This document shows, in pieces, positions 1 to 6,702 of a stretch of DNA of 11,755 nt; the stretch's first letter is position 1; the number at the start of each line of letters is the position of its first letter. The position numbers and the translations under genes were made by a program. The notes under the pieces are model-generated. The model worked only from the letters and a program-made list of their open reading frames with translations. It did no database searches and had not been told where the DNA came from. Source of the DNA: Lachnospiraceae bacterium UBA7060 (lineage in GTDB: Bacteria > Bacillota > Clostridia > Lachnospirales > Lachnospiraceae); NCBI GenBank assembly GCA_002493835.1, contig DLAA01000178.1, forward strand, positions 1 through 11,755. Reading direction: 5' to 3'.

Positions 1-35
1 TACGGGACTTTTTTCACAGCCCCTACTCGCCGCGC

Positions 36-78
36 CGGGCATCCGTCAGCTTGCTGACATGTTTCATTAGGATGCCCG
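36..78. repeat. Nested inverted repeat downstream of fbp
   Basis: A perfect 9-bp inverted repeat (CGGGCATCC at 36-44, GGATGCCCG at 70-78) encloses a second perfect 6-bp hairpin (GTCAGC at 45-50, GCTGAC at 53-58, loop TT), leaving an 11-base single strand on one side. It lies beyond the fbp terminator near the window edge and no gene is visible around it. There is no T-tract, so it is not a simple terminator. It could be a dispersed palindromic repeat or part of an element extending left of the window. Confidence 0.55.
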
Positions 79-87
79 TGTGCATAC

Positions 88-127
88 AAAAAGAGTTCCC
101 GAGGCTGGGTCCCCGAGAACTCTTTTT
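88..127 (-). terminator. Intrinsic terminator of fbp (bidirectional shape)
   Basis: Two 17-base arms (88-104 and 111-127) with a 6-base loop form a long stem that begins seven bases after the fbp stop codon. Both arms carry A/T runs at their ends, so the minus-strand transcript ends in UUUUU. The two imperfect positions are G-U wobbles in the minus-strand RNA but C-A mismatches on the plus strand, which suggests the structure is maintained for the fbp transcript. The plus-strand read also ends in TTTTT, so it could stop transcription from the left as well. Confidence 0.9.
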
Positions 128-134
128 CCTTACC

Positions 135-2102
135 TTATCCTTTTTCTATCAATATGCCGTCCCTGTAAGCTTGCAATAATTCCTCCAGCTGATGGATAAT
201 CTCCCTAAGCTCCGCACCGGTCTCCGTATCCGCGATCTTCTGGCGTCTGACAGTTGTCTCCAAAATAAAGGAATCCGAAAAAATATCCGACTCATTGAGA
301 ATTGCCGACTCCGTAGACTCAAAGGGCTCATGAGCCACCAGACGCATACCATAAGAATTTACCACCAACGTATAACCTGCGATCCCTGTCTTATCCTGAT
401 AAGCCTTGGAAAAGCCGCCATCTATCACCAGAAGCTTGCCGCCACACTTGACAGGGGTCTCACCCTTCTTCCGCTCCACCGGCACATGACCATTCACAAT
501 ATGGGAACGGGTTTCATCCAAGCCAAATTCCTGTAGAATCCGATTCACCACCATCTCACTGTCAAGAAGGCGGTAATAAGCGTTTTTCGTCTCCTTATGC
601 AGCTCTTTATCTGTCACAAAATACCGTTCAAAGGTCGCCATCTTGTCCTTGCCAAAAACCGGAGAATTGGGGCCGGTCCAAATATACCAGATAATATCCT
701 GTCCCTTTAGTTTTTCCTGCGGATTGTGGGAATAATAGCCCTTTCTCGCATAATGTTCCAGCACATCATACAGTTCTTTACCACTGTATTCCTCCCCATA
801 GACATTGACTTTATTAAAATTACCCTCCTCATCCATAGGTACACAGCCATGATAGAGAAGATTAGAATTATATACTTTGTAAAGTCCTCCCTTGGAAAAA
901 AGAAACCTGACATGCTTCTGCAGCTTCTCACACTTGACAAAGGCTTGGCGCAGCCGCTCCATCACCTGCTCCTCCTCCGGAGTAAGCTCATAAGGTCTGT
1001 CTCTATTTACAGTAGGGAAGTCAACATCCTTCATAGGATAAGAGACACCGTCTATCACGAGGGTCTTGTTCTCATAGTCGATGTGCTCAAAAAGCAGCCT
1101 GTCCTGCATTTTGAACTCGGGACGCCGCATAATCACCTGTCCCTCCAGCTTGAACTGTAAAATGGCGATAGCCTTATGCATTTTCATATCCAGACTCAAA
1201 TCTTTCGTATCATAATCCGTATTATACTTGATCGCAAAAGCTTCGCAGTCCGTATCCTTATAGACATCCAGCGCAAAGGTAGCCAGAGGGATTAGATTAA
1301 TTCCATACCCCTCCTCCAGTGTGTCCAAATTACCGTATCTGGCTGCTACCCGAATCACATTGGCAATGCATGCCAGATGACCGCTGGCTGCTCCCATCCA
1401 GACAACATCATGGTTGCCCCACTGCACATCCACTGAATGATACTGACAGAGCGTATCCATAATAATATGAGGCCCCGGCCCCCGGTCATAAATATCTCCC
1501 ACAATATGCAGGTGATCGATAACCAGGCGCTGGATTAGATTGCTCAAAGCGACGATAAACTCTGGCGCTCTGCCAATTCGGATAATGGTATGGATAATCT
1601 CATTGTAATAAGCTTCCTTATCCTGAATCTCCGCCTTCTCTGTGATCAGCTCTTCTATAATATAGGCAAAATCCTCCGGCAGCGCCTTGCGCACTTTAGA
1701 GCGGGTATATTTGGAAGACACACGCTTTGTAATCTGCACCAGCCTGTGAAGAGTGATTTTGAACCAATCCTCAATAAATTCTTCATCCTCCTGCTGCATG
1801 ACGCGCATGACGATGTCCAGCTTCTCCTCCGGATAATAGATCAGCGTCGCTAAACTTTTTTTATCCTTGTTGCTCAAGGTATTGCCAAACTCCTCATCGA
1901 TCTTCCTCCGCACGGAGCCGGAGCCGTTTTTCAAAATATGATTGAATTGCTCATACTCCCCGTGAATATCCGTCATAAAATGCTCCGTACCTTTGGGCAG
2001 GTTTAAAATCGACTGAAGATTGATAATCTCTGTAGAAGCCGCCGCAATGGTCGGATACTGCTTAGCCAGGCTTTTCAGGTATTTTAATTCTAAATCGTCC
2101 AT
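135..2102 (-). CDS. fbp: Fructose-1,6-bisphosphatase, class III
   Basis: Predicted to hydrolyse fructose 1,6-bisphosphate to fructose 6-phosphate, the committed cytosolic step of gluconeogenesis. The 655-residue length fits the class III family of Firmicutes. Calcineurin-type metallophosphatase motifs are visible in order: DIHGEYEQF from residue 45, GDIYDRGP at 202-209, GNHD at 229-232 and NGHVPV at 537-542. The ATG at 2102 is preferred because AGAGG lies four bases upstream (AGAGGAAAAATG) and homologues start with a similar DLELKYLK stretch. A longer reading frame begins at a TTG at 2132, but it only adds ten residues that overlap this ribosome binding site. The gene follows dapB by 70 bases without an obvious hairpin, so it may be the last gene of the riboswitch-controlled dap transcript. 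A strong terminator follows the stop. Confidence 0.96.
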   Translation of the reverse strand: MDDLELKYLKSLAKQYPTIAAASTEIINLQSILNLPKGTEHFMTDIHGEYEQFNHILKNGSGSVRRKIDEEFGNTLSNKDKKSLATLIYYPEEKLDIVMRVMQQEDEEFIEDWFKITLHRLVQITKRVSSKYTRSKVRKALPEDFAYIIEELITEKAEIQDKEAYYNEIIHTIIRIGRAPEFIVALSNLIQRLVIDHLHIVGDIYDRGPGPHIIMDTLCQYHSVDVQWGNHDVVWMGAASGHLACIANVIRVAARYGNLDTLEEGYGINLIPLATFALDVYKDTDCEAFAIKYNTDYDTKDLSLDMKMHKAIAILQFKLEGQVIMRRPEFKMQDRLLFEHIDYENKTLVIDGVSYPMKDVDFPTVNRDRPYELTPEEEQVMERLRQAFVKCEKLQKHVRFLFSKGGLYKVYNSNLLYHGCVPMDEEGNFNKVNVYGEEYSGKELYDVLEHYARKGYYSHNPQEKLKGQDIIWYIWTGPNSPVFGKDKMATFERYFVTDKELHKETKNAYYRLLDSEMVVNRILQEFGLDETRSHIVNGHVPVERKKGETPVKCGGKLLVIDGGFSKAYQDKTGIAGYTLVVNSYGMRLVAHEPFESTESAILNESDIFSDSFILETTVRRQKIADTETGAELREIIHQLEELLQAYRDGILIEKG

Positions 2103-2172
2103 TTTTCCTCTCTTCTGAATCTTGTTTTTCAAACAATTCTCATGTCACAGTTTTCTATGCTTGTAGTAACGT

Positions 2173-2928
2173 TCAGCCTATCACATCCGCCATATCGTAC
2201 ATGCCTGCTGGTTTTCCTTTCAGGAACTTTGCCGCCTGAATGGCACCTTTGCCAAATACAGCCTTAGAGTACGCCCTGTGTGAAAAAGTAACCACCTCAT
2301 CTGCCCCGGCAAAAATCACATCGTGGTCACCCACTATGGTGCCTCCTCTGACCGCACTGATGCCGATCTCCTTTGCCGCCCTCTTCTCTCTGACCTGGCT
2401 TCTATCATAAACATATGCAAATTCCCGCCCCATCTGCTCGTTGATGGAATCCGCCAGAGCAAGCGCCGTACCACTGGGTGCATCCACTTTTTGGTTATGA
2501 TGCTTCTCAACAATCTCGATATCAAAACCTGCCGGAGATAGAATCTGTGCCGCCTCCTTCAAAAGTTTGAGCAGCATATTAATGCCTAAGGACATATTGG
2601 CGGACTTTAAGACTGCTGTTTTCTCTGCTGTCGTTTTCACCTTCGCAAGCTGCGCTTCGGAAAGACCGGTGGTGCATAAAACGCAGGGGACTTTATGCGC
2701 TGCACAGTAATCTAACAGTCCGTCCACCGCTGACGCCACGGAGAAGTCTATGACCACGTCCGCCTCCACCGTACATGCCTCGATGCTTTCAAACACGGGA
2801 TAAGAATTTTTACCCTCATCCCTGGCGTCTACACCCGCCGCAATCTCAATCTCATCATCCGCCGCAATTAAGGATGTAATGGTCTGTCCCATTTTGCCAT
2901 TGCAGCCATGCATAATCACCTTTGTCAT
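2173..2928 (-). CDS. dapB: 4-hydroxy-tetrahydrodipicolinate reductase
   Basis: Catalyses NAD(P)H-dependent reduction of the DapA product to tetrahydrodipicolinate in the diaminopimelate/lysine pathway, which supplies both lysine and a peptidoglycan cross-linking residue. The 251-residue protein has the N-terminal Rossmann loop HGCNGKMG (7-14) and the family signature EKHHNQKVDAPSGTA (141-155), with the catalytic His pair at 143-144, the lysine at 147 and the substrate-binding SGT. The start at 2928 is chosen because GGAGGG sits four bases before it. An upstream in-frame ATG at 2940 overlaps that ribosome binding site and would add only four residues. The gene lies 120 bases after dapA, a gap that contains two hairpins, and 70 bases before fbp. 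Confidence 0.97.
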   Translation of the reverse strand: MTKVIMHGCNGKMGQTITSLIAADDEIEIAAGVDARDEGKNSYPVFESIEACTVEADVVIDFSVASAVDGLLDYCAAHKVPCVLCTTGLSEAQLAKVKTTAEKTAVLKSANMSLGINMLLKLLKEAAQILSPAGFDIEIVEKHHNQKVDAPSGTALALADSINEQMGREFAYVYDRSQVREKRAAKEIGISAVRGGTIVGDHDVIFAGADEVVTFSHRAYSKAVFGKGAIQAAKFLKGKPAGMYDMADVIG

Positions 2929-2946
2929 ATTTCCCTCCATTCCGAA

Positions 2947-2966
2947 GCGTTCTAGCTGAGGAACGC
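2947..2966 (-). other. Small hairpin just upstream of the dapB ribosome binding site
   Basis: GCGTTC (2947-2952) and GAACGC (2961-2966) form a perfect 6-bp inverted repeat with an 8-base loop, ending eight bases before the GGAGGG of dapB in the transcript. It is short and may be chance. If real, it would affect ribosome access or transcript processing between dapA and dapB. Confidence 0.4.
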
Positions 2967-2995
2967 CGCCGCTTCTTTCCTAAATAATATCCGAA

Positions 2996-3025
2996 AACGC
3001 CTGCCGGAAGCTCCCAGCAGACGTT
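2996..3025 (-). other. Intercistronic hairpin between dapA and dapB
   Basis: Arms 2996-3007 and 3014-3025 form a 12-bp stem, extendable by one A-T pair, around a 6-base loop (GAGCTT on the minus strand), 24 bases after the dapA stop. Two positions are G-U wobbles on the minus strand and C-A mismatches on the plus strand, so the fold belongs to the dap transcript. It is followed by GTTTTCGGATATTATTT, a broken T-rich run. It could therefore be a weak terminator lowering dapB relative to dapA, or an RNA-stabilising or processing element. A full stop is unlikely, since no convincing promoter was found between it and dapB. Confidence 0.65.
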
Positions 3026-3048
3026 TATTTTTCTCTGACAACCGTCAA

Positions 3049-3933
3049 CTACAAAAGTCCATACTCCTGCATCGCCTTTTTCAACCGTTCCACATTCTGA
3101 GGTTCCATATCAGACAAAGGCATGTGCAAACCTCCTGCTTCCTTTCCCATCAAATTCAGAGCCGCCTTCACCGGGATCGGATTCACCTCGCAGAAAAGCG
3201 CGCTGCACAGATCTATCGCGCGAAGCTGTTCCCTCGCACTGCCGGTTACATCCCCGTCAAAAAATTTCTGGCATATCTCATGAGTCTGCCTGGGCGCCAC
3301 ATTAGAAAGGACAGAAATCACACCAATACCGCCAAGAGACATGATAGGTACAATCTGGTCGTCATTTCCCGAATACAGATCAACCTGATCACCGGCTAAA
3401 GCCATCAGCTTCGCAATCTGGGAGATATCGCCGCTGGCCTCCTTGATCCCCACAATATTCTCTACCTCCGTGCAAAGTCTCGCAGCCGTCTGCGGCTGGA
3501 TATTGCAGCCCGTACGGCTTGGCACATTATAGAGAATAATAGGAAGCTTCACAGAGTCCGCAACCTTCTTAAAATGCGCGTAAAGCCCGTTCTGGGTAGC
3601 TTTGTTATAGTAGGGTGTCACTAATAACAGACCGTCCACTCCATATTTCTCCGCCTCGGTAGATAGATAAACCGCTGTATTCGTACAGTTCGAACCTGTG
3701 CCTGCCACGACGGGAACACGCCCCTTCACCGTCTCCGCACAGAAACGGATCAAATCCAGATGCTCCTCGTGAGTCAGTGTAGATGATTCTCCTGTGGTGC
3801 CGCACACGATTATAGCATCTGTACCTCCCTCGATCTGAAATTCCACTAATTCTGCAAACTTTTCATAATTGATACTGCCGTCCTCGTGAAACGGCGTGAC
3901 AATCGCCACACCCGCACCTTTAAAAATTGCCAT
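3049..3933 (-). CDS. dapA: 4-hydroxy-tetrahydrodipicolinate synthase
   Basis: Condenses pyruvate with aspartate-4-semialdehyde, the first committed step to diaminopimelate and lysine. The 294-residue TIM-barrel protein is of normal family length. Visible are CGTTGES (residues 44-50, the Thr-Thr proton relay), TPYYN (106-110), YNVPSRTG (135-142, with the conserved Tyr135 and Arg140) and GIKEASG (162-168), whose Lys164 would form the Schiff base with pyruvate. The ATG at 3933 is used because AAAGGAG lies five bases upstream. The frame stays open for 30 more codons, but these lie in the riboswitch expression platform and are unlikely to be translated. Promoter, lysine riboswitch and gene follow one another directly, so repression by lysine is the expected control. 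Confidence 0.98.
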   Translation of the reverse strand: MAIFKGAGVAIVTPFHEDGSINYEKFAELVEFQIEGGTDAIIVCGTTGESSTLTHEEHLDLIRFCAETVKGRVPVVAGTGSNCTNTAVYLSTEAEKYGVDGLLLVTPYYNKATQNGLYAHFKKVADSVKLPIILYNVPSRTGCNIQPQTAARLCTEVENIVGIKEASGDISQIAKLMALAGDQVDLYSGNDDQIVPIMSLGGIGVISVLSNVAPRQTHEICQKFFDGDVTGSAREQLRAIDLCSALFCEVNPIPVKAALNLMGKEAGGLHMPLSDMEPQNVERLKKAMQEYGLL

Positions 3934-3938
3934 ATAAT

Positions 3939-4044
3939 CTCCTTTCTGCTTCTGCCTGCCTATGAGCTGAATCGCAATGCCGCTCATACGCGGAAAGAGC
4001 TGACCACGCAGGGCCAGCTCCATAATATCACTGTTTCCAGTCTG
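3939..4044 (-). promoter_or_regulatory. Expression platform of the lysine riboswitch
   Basis: Between the aptamer and dapA the transcript contains GAGCTGGCC (4020-4012), a 6-base loop and GGTCAGCTC (4005-3997), a 9-bp stem with one G-U pair followed by UUUCC. The same GAGCTG can instead pair with a second CAGCTC at 3969-3964. In addition, CUCUUUC (3999-3993) can pair with the dapA ribosome binding site GAAAGGAG (3946-3939) with one bulged G. These are mutually exclusive folds, as expected of a switch. The T-run is weak, so the mode could be translational rather than terminator-based. This is inference from pairing only. Confidence 0.55.
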
Positions 4045-4207
4045 GATAGCGCCCCATCGTGATCGATGACAGTCATACAGCTCTTAACTGCATGCCCAAG
4101 GTAAAAACTTACAGGCCGTCTCTCCTTTCGGCGTCTTCTCCTTTCCGGGCACTTCTCTTGTGCCTGTCACATCCATACCCTTACTGATAGAAAACGCAAC
4201 CTCTATC
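4045..4207 (-). ncRNA. Lysine riboswitch (L box) aptamer
   Basis: The minus-strand leader of dapA matches the lysine riboswitch core as recalled from the B. subtilis lysC leader. GATAGAGGTTGCG opens the element at 4207, with AGTA shortly after; then come GGAAAGGAGAAGACGCCGAAA, TGGGCATGCAGTTAAGAG, GACTGTC and finally GGGGCGCTATC. The terminal GATAG (4207-4203) and CTATC (4049-4045) close the P1 helix. The roughly 163-base size fits the class. It lies between a consensus promoter and dapA, so it is expected to shut down dapA and downstream genes when lysine is plentiful. Confidence 0.93.
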
Positions 4208-4228
4208 AAACTTTATAATGTTAAAACT

Positions 4229-4257
4229 ATCATAACAAACGCTTATCGCTCTGTCAA
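4229..4257 (-). promoter_or_regulatory. Sigma-A promoter of the dapA-dapB(-fbp) transcript
   Basis: TTGACA (4257-4252), a 17-base spacer and TATGAT (4234-4229) form a near-consensus vegetative promoter. The predicted start near 4222 lies about 15 bases before the riboswitch P1 helix, so the transcript would begin almost directly with the aptamer. Confidence 0.9.
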
Positions 4258-4317
4258 TACTCTGTCTACACGAGTTTTTCTCCGGCTTTTTCCTTTGGGT
4301 CAATGGCATGCCGGCTT

Positions 4318-4818
4318 TTATTCCCAAATTTTAAAGTGCATGGTCTCCACCGTCGTCACCTGATCTGCCAATGCACATACATCATCCCTTAAAGAAATGC
4401 CTGTCATTATAATATCCATATCCTCAGGTTTTCCCGCTAAGAGATTCTTAAGCTCCTCCACTGTAATAATACCATTATCAATAAGTCCCAGCACTTCGTC
4501 CAAAATAAGCAGGGAACATTCTCCCGTATTCAGGATTTTCTTTGCAAAGTTCAAGCCGTTTCGAATATTCCGGCTCTCCTCAGCCTTGTGCTCATCAGAG
4601 AGATGTGAAAAATCCTCTGTTGACTTTTCAAACCGAAATATCTTAATTTCCGGCTCCAGACGTTTCACGAACGCTGATTCAGCCAGTCCTCTTCCTTTTA
4701 GAAACTGTATGATGACGACATATTCTCCTTCGCAGGCCGTCTGAACCGCACGCCCCAGTGCTGCCGGTGACTTTCCATGACCTTCCCCGCTATAGATCTG
4801 AATCATGCCCTTTTCCAT
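4318..4818 (-). CDS. ATP:corrinoid adenosyltransferase, CobA/CobO/BtuR type
   Basis: Likely transfers the adenosyl group of ATP to cob(I)alamin or a cobyrinic acid derivative to make coenzyme B12 forms. The 166-residue protein (from the ATG at 4818) starts with the family P-loop, here GEGHGKS at 11-17 followed by PAALG, where most relatives have GxGKGKTTAA. A Walker B-like strand LLILDE lies at 103-108, and the C-terminal block TGISLRDDVCALADQVT corresponds to the family TGR...ELIEAADLVT region. It ends soon after ETMHFKIWE and lacks the longer C-terminal tail of enterobacterial CobA. The start is uncertain: GGGGTG lies five bases before 4818, while ATGs at 4833 and 4806 are also possible. 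It follows the SSB-like gene by about 75 bases. No other cobalamin gene is nearby, so the substrate is not shown by context. No clear terminator follows it. Confidence 0.83.
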   Translation of the reverse strand: MEKGMIQIYSGEGHGKSPAALGRAVQTACEGEYVVIIQFLKGRGLAESAFVKRLEPEIKIFRFEKSTEDFSHLSDEHKAEESRNIRNGLNFAKKILNTGECSLLILDEVLGLIDNGIITVEELKNLLAGKPEDMDIIMTGISLRDDVCALADQVTTVETMHFKIWE

Positions 4819-4892
4819 ACCCGCACCCCGCATCTCAGTATTAAATGCATAGGATTAGAATAGCACACTCACCTTATTCATGCAAGCATTAT

Positions 4893-5525
4893 TCACTCTT
4901 CCTCCACTAATTCCAGCTTGCTGACAGAAACCTCATAGGCGACCCTCCTCTCAAGCTGCTCCTCAGACAATTTTTTCATATATTCACGGCTCTGTATCCT
5001 GCCCCAGATAACACAGCGGCTTCCTACTTCAAAATTACTGGCGAACCTGGCGTTGCGCCCCCAGCAGATACAGGGTATGTAATCCGATTTCCCATATGGC
5101 CTGTTCACCGCGAGAAGCAGATCCGCGATCTCACGCCCGAGAGGTGTTTTCCGGTAAATCGGCGCTTTACAAATATAGCCATCCAAAAAAATCTGGTTCG
5201 TCCTGGCCCCTTCCTCGATCTCATCCACAAACTCGATCTCACGTGCGAAAACGGACAGCACTAGTCTGTTCTTTCTCTCCTCATGCCGGTTATAAGAACG
5301 AAACTGTCCTGTGACACAGATTTTCATTCCCCTGTAGTCTTCGTTCACATCAATCAGCCTCTCGGACACCATCACTGGTATGATATCTGTTGACTCGCTG
5401 AGTCTATCAACGCTGATATCCACCATATAAAAGCCCTCTCCGAAAATCTCATGGCTGAAGGAAAAATCGCTAACAATCTCCCCCATAACCGCCACCTGGT
5501 TGTTTTCAATTACCTTATCCGTCAT
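4893..5525 (-). CDS. SSB-like protein with two OB folds
   Basis: Predicted single-stranded-DNA-binding protein of 210 residues. The second half (about 108-205) matches the bacterial SSB OB fold closely: a DGYICKAPIYRKTPLGREIADLLLAVNRPYG stretch, then the SDYIPCICWGRNA strand and the GSRCVIWGRIQSREY strand. The first half (about 8-105) looks like a diverged OB fold (NNQVAVMGEI, IIPVMVS, GMKICVTGQFRSY). The protein ends in LELVEEE and lacks the acidic DDDIPF-type tail that housekeeping SSB uses to recruit partners, so it is probably an accessory rather than the replicative SSB. GGGAG seven bases before the ATG fixes the start. The gene is divergent from the methyltransferase and upstream of the adenosyltransferase on the same strand. 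No strong promoter was recognised; TACAAT at 5578-5573 is a possible -10. Confidence 0.8.
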   Translation of the reverse strand: MTDKVIENNQVAVMGEIVSDFSFSHEIFGEGFYMVDISVDRLSESTDIIPVMVSERLIDVNEDYRGMKICVTGQFRSYNRHEERKNRLVLSVFAREIEFVDEIEEGARTNQIFLDGYICKAPIYRKTPLGREIADLLLAVNRPYGKSDYIPCICWGRNARFASNFEVGSRCVIWGRIQSREYMKKLSEEQLERRVAYEVSVSKLELVEEE

Positions 5526-5709
5526 GTTTTTTCTCCCTTCTACACTGCATGACCGCAGGAATTCCTTTTAGTATTGTACTATCAATATATAGGATGAAAG
5601 AAGAAAATAGAACTGTCAGTGGTCGCGCGCCTGTCGTATGCATATTCCATTCTGTTCTATCCCACACCAGGCACTGCAATAAAGAATCATGTATCTACAA
5701 AGGTTTTTC

Positions 5710-5739
5710 TTGACACTCAATTTATTAGTAACTTATAAT
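5710..5739 (+). promoter_or_regulatory. Sigma-A promoter of the methyltransferase
   Basis: TTGACA (5710-5715) and TATAAT (5734-5739) are both perfect consensus hexamers, separated by 18 bases, and lie about 57 bases before the ATG at 5797. The surrounding 271-base gap between the divergent SSB-like gene and the methyltransferase is AT-rich near this site. Apart from the promoter it holds only short palindromes (GGAATTCC near 5559, and a TATTG/CAATA inverted repeat near 5572-5587) with no evident role. Confidence 0.88.
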
Positions 5740-5796
5740 TAATGGATATATCAACAAAAAATAACCAGATCAGCACTGCGGACAGGGAGAATCCTA

Positions 5797-6572
5797 ATGA
5801 ATCAGATCGAACAACAGATCAGCAATTTTAATGACAGAGTCGATAATTATCTTTCAAAAAAGGAAAGCCGCCAAAGAAAGTTCTACATCTCATTATTGTG
5901 GAAGCTTGTATTTTCCTATATCAACAAGAATTTCTCTCATAAAGAAAATGTGTGTGTGTTGGAACCCATGTGCGGCTGGAGCGCATATGATATCGTCAAA
6001 AAAAATATTTCCGCTCCTATTCAAAAATATGATGCCTTTGATTACAGTGAAAAAATGGTCGAAATAGGGAAAAAATGTACCCTAATGTCAACTTTTGGGT
6101 GCAGGATGCCACCACATTTCTTCCATCCGATGTGAAATACGATGTTATTTTATTGATTGGCGGCCTCCATCATATTCCCGGATACGCCCAGACAGTTTTG
6201 AGCAATTTATCAAAATGTTTAAGTCCCGATGGCTATATGGTCAATTTGGAGCCTACTTTCAATAATCGTCTGCTTTCTTTTCTCTGTAATTTAATCTACA
6301 AGAAAAACAAAAATTTTGATCATGAGACAGAACGACGTTTCTCACTCAATGAAATAAACAACTATTATACCTCAGCCGGCCTGACAATCACCAAGCAGTT
6401 ATATCCGGGATTACTTGCCTATTTATTATGGTATAACCCTGACATCTTTCCCTTTTTAAACAGAGGGTCTGTTCGTCTGGTCAAAAAACTATTTTCTTTT
6501 GAGCGGAAAATTTATACGTCTGGCTATGCGAAGAAAATGTCTGTAGCTACAATCACTATTTTAAAGAAATAA
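5797..6572 (+). pseudogene. Class I SAM-dependent methyltransferase, frameshifted
   Basis: Two overlapping frames together form one protein of about 257 residues. The first runs from the ATG at 5797 (GGGAG seven bases upstream) to a stop at 6135, the second from 6075 to 6572. The join falls in six A at 6070-6075, and loss of one base there would explain it. The first part holds VCVLEPMCGWSAYD (the SAM-binding glycine loop, in a divergent form) and DAFDYSEKMVEIGKK. The second holds NVNFWVQDATTFLP, YDVILLIGGLHHIP and RFSLNEINNYYTSAGL, in the order expected of a Rossmann-fold methyltransferase. Substrate unknown. The second frame has its own ATG at 6075 with AGGG five bases before it, so a separate C-terminal fragment might be made. 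The region is visibly AT-richer than typA next to it, suggesting acquisition. A sequencing error is an alternative to a true pseudogene. Confidence 0.8.
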
Positions 6573-6647
6573 TATTCTATTTTTTTCAGACTTTCTGCAG
6601 CACATTTCACAGCTGTATGGGAAAAGTTCCAGGCATCCTCAATCCCC

Positions 6648-6676
6648 TTGCAAGAAGAGGGCACAAGTGATATAAT
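6648..6676 (+). promoter_or_regulatory. Probable typA promoter with extended -10
   Basis: TTGCAA (6648-6653), a 17-base spacer and a perfect TATAAT (6671-6676), preceded by TG one base upstream (TGATATAAT), form an extended -10 promoter. The predicted start near 6683 falls inside the first arm of the inverted repeat at 6677-6702, giving a leader of about 140 bases before typA. Confidence 0.75.
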
Positions 6677-6702
6677 CGTCGCAGACTCGGCAGTCTGCGA
6701 CG
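6677..6702 (+). repeat. Perfect 11-bp inverted repeat at the typA transcription start
   Basis: CGTCGCAGACT (6677-6687) and AGTCTGCGACG (6692-6702) are perfect complements around a CGGC loop, beginning immediately after the TATAAT. No T-run follows directly. Because the predicted start lies inside the left arm, it may act as DNA (an operator) rather than as an RNA stem. Alternatively it is part of a terminator for the upstream methyltransferase or a dispersed repeat. GCAGTCTGC recurs at 6780-6788. Confidence 0.7.

Noticed and set aside
2103..2132. Ten-residue extension of fbp from a TTG start
   Set aside because: The extra codons include the ribosome binding site for the ATG at 2102 and resemble no family sequence.
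3934..4023. N-terminal extension of dapA by 30 codons
   Set aside because: It lies in the riboswitch expression platform; the ATG at 3933 has a strong ribosome binding site and matches the usual family length.
4262..4317. Terminator after the corrinoid adenosyltransferase
   Set aside because: CCGGC and GCCGG can form only a 5-bp stem with a large loop and no T-run; read-through towards the dap leader cannot be excluded.
6066..6077. Programmed -1 frameshifting in the methyltransferase
   Set aside because: The site G AAA AAA is not a canonical slippery heptamer and no downstream stimulatory stem was seen; a one-base loss or error is simpler.
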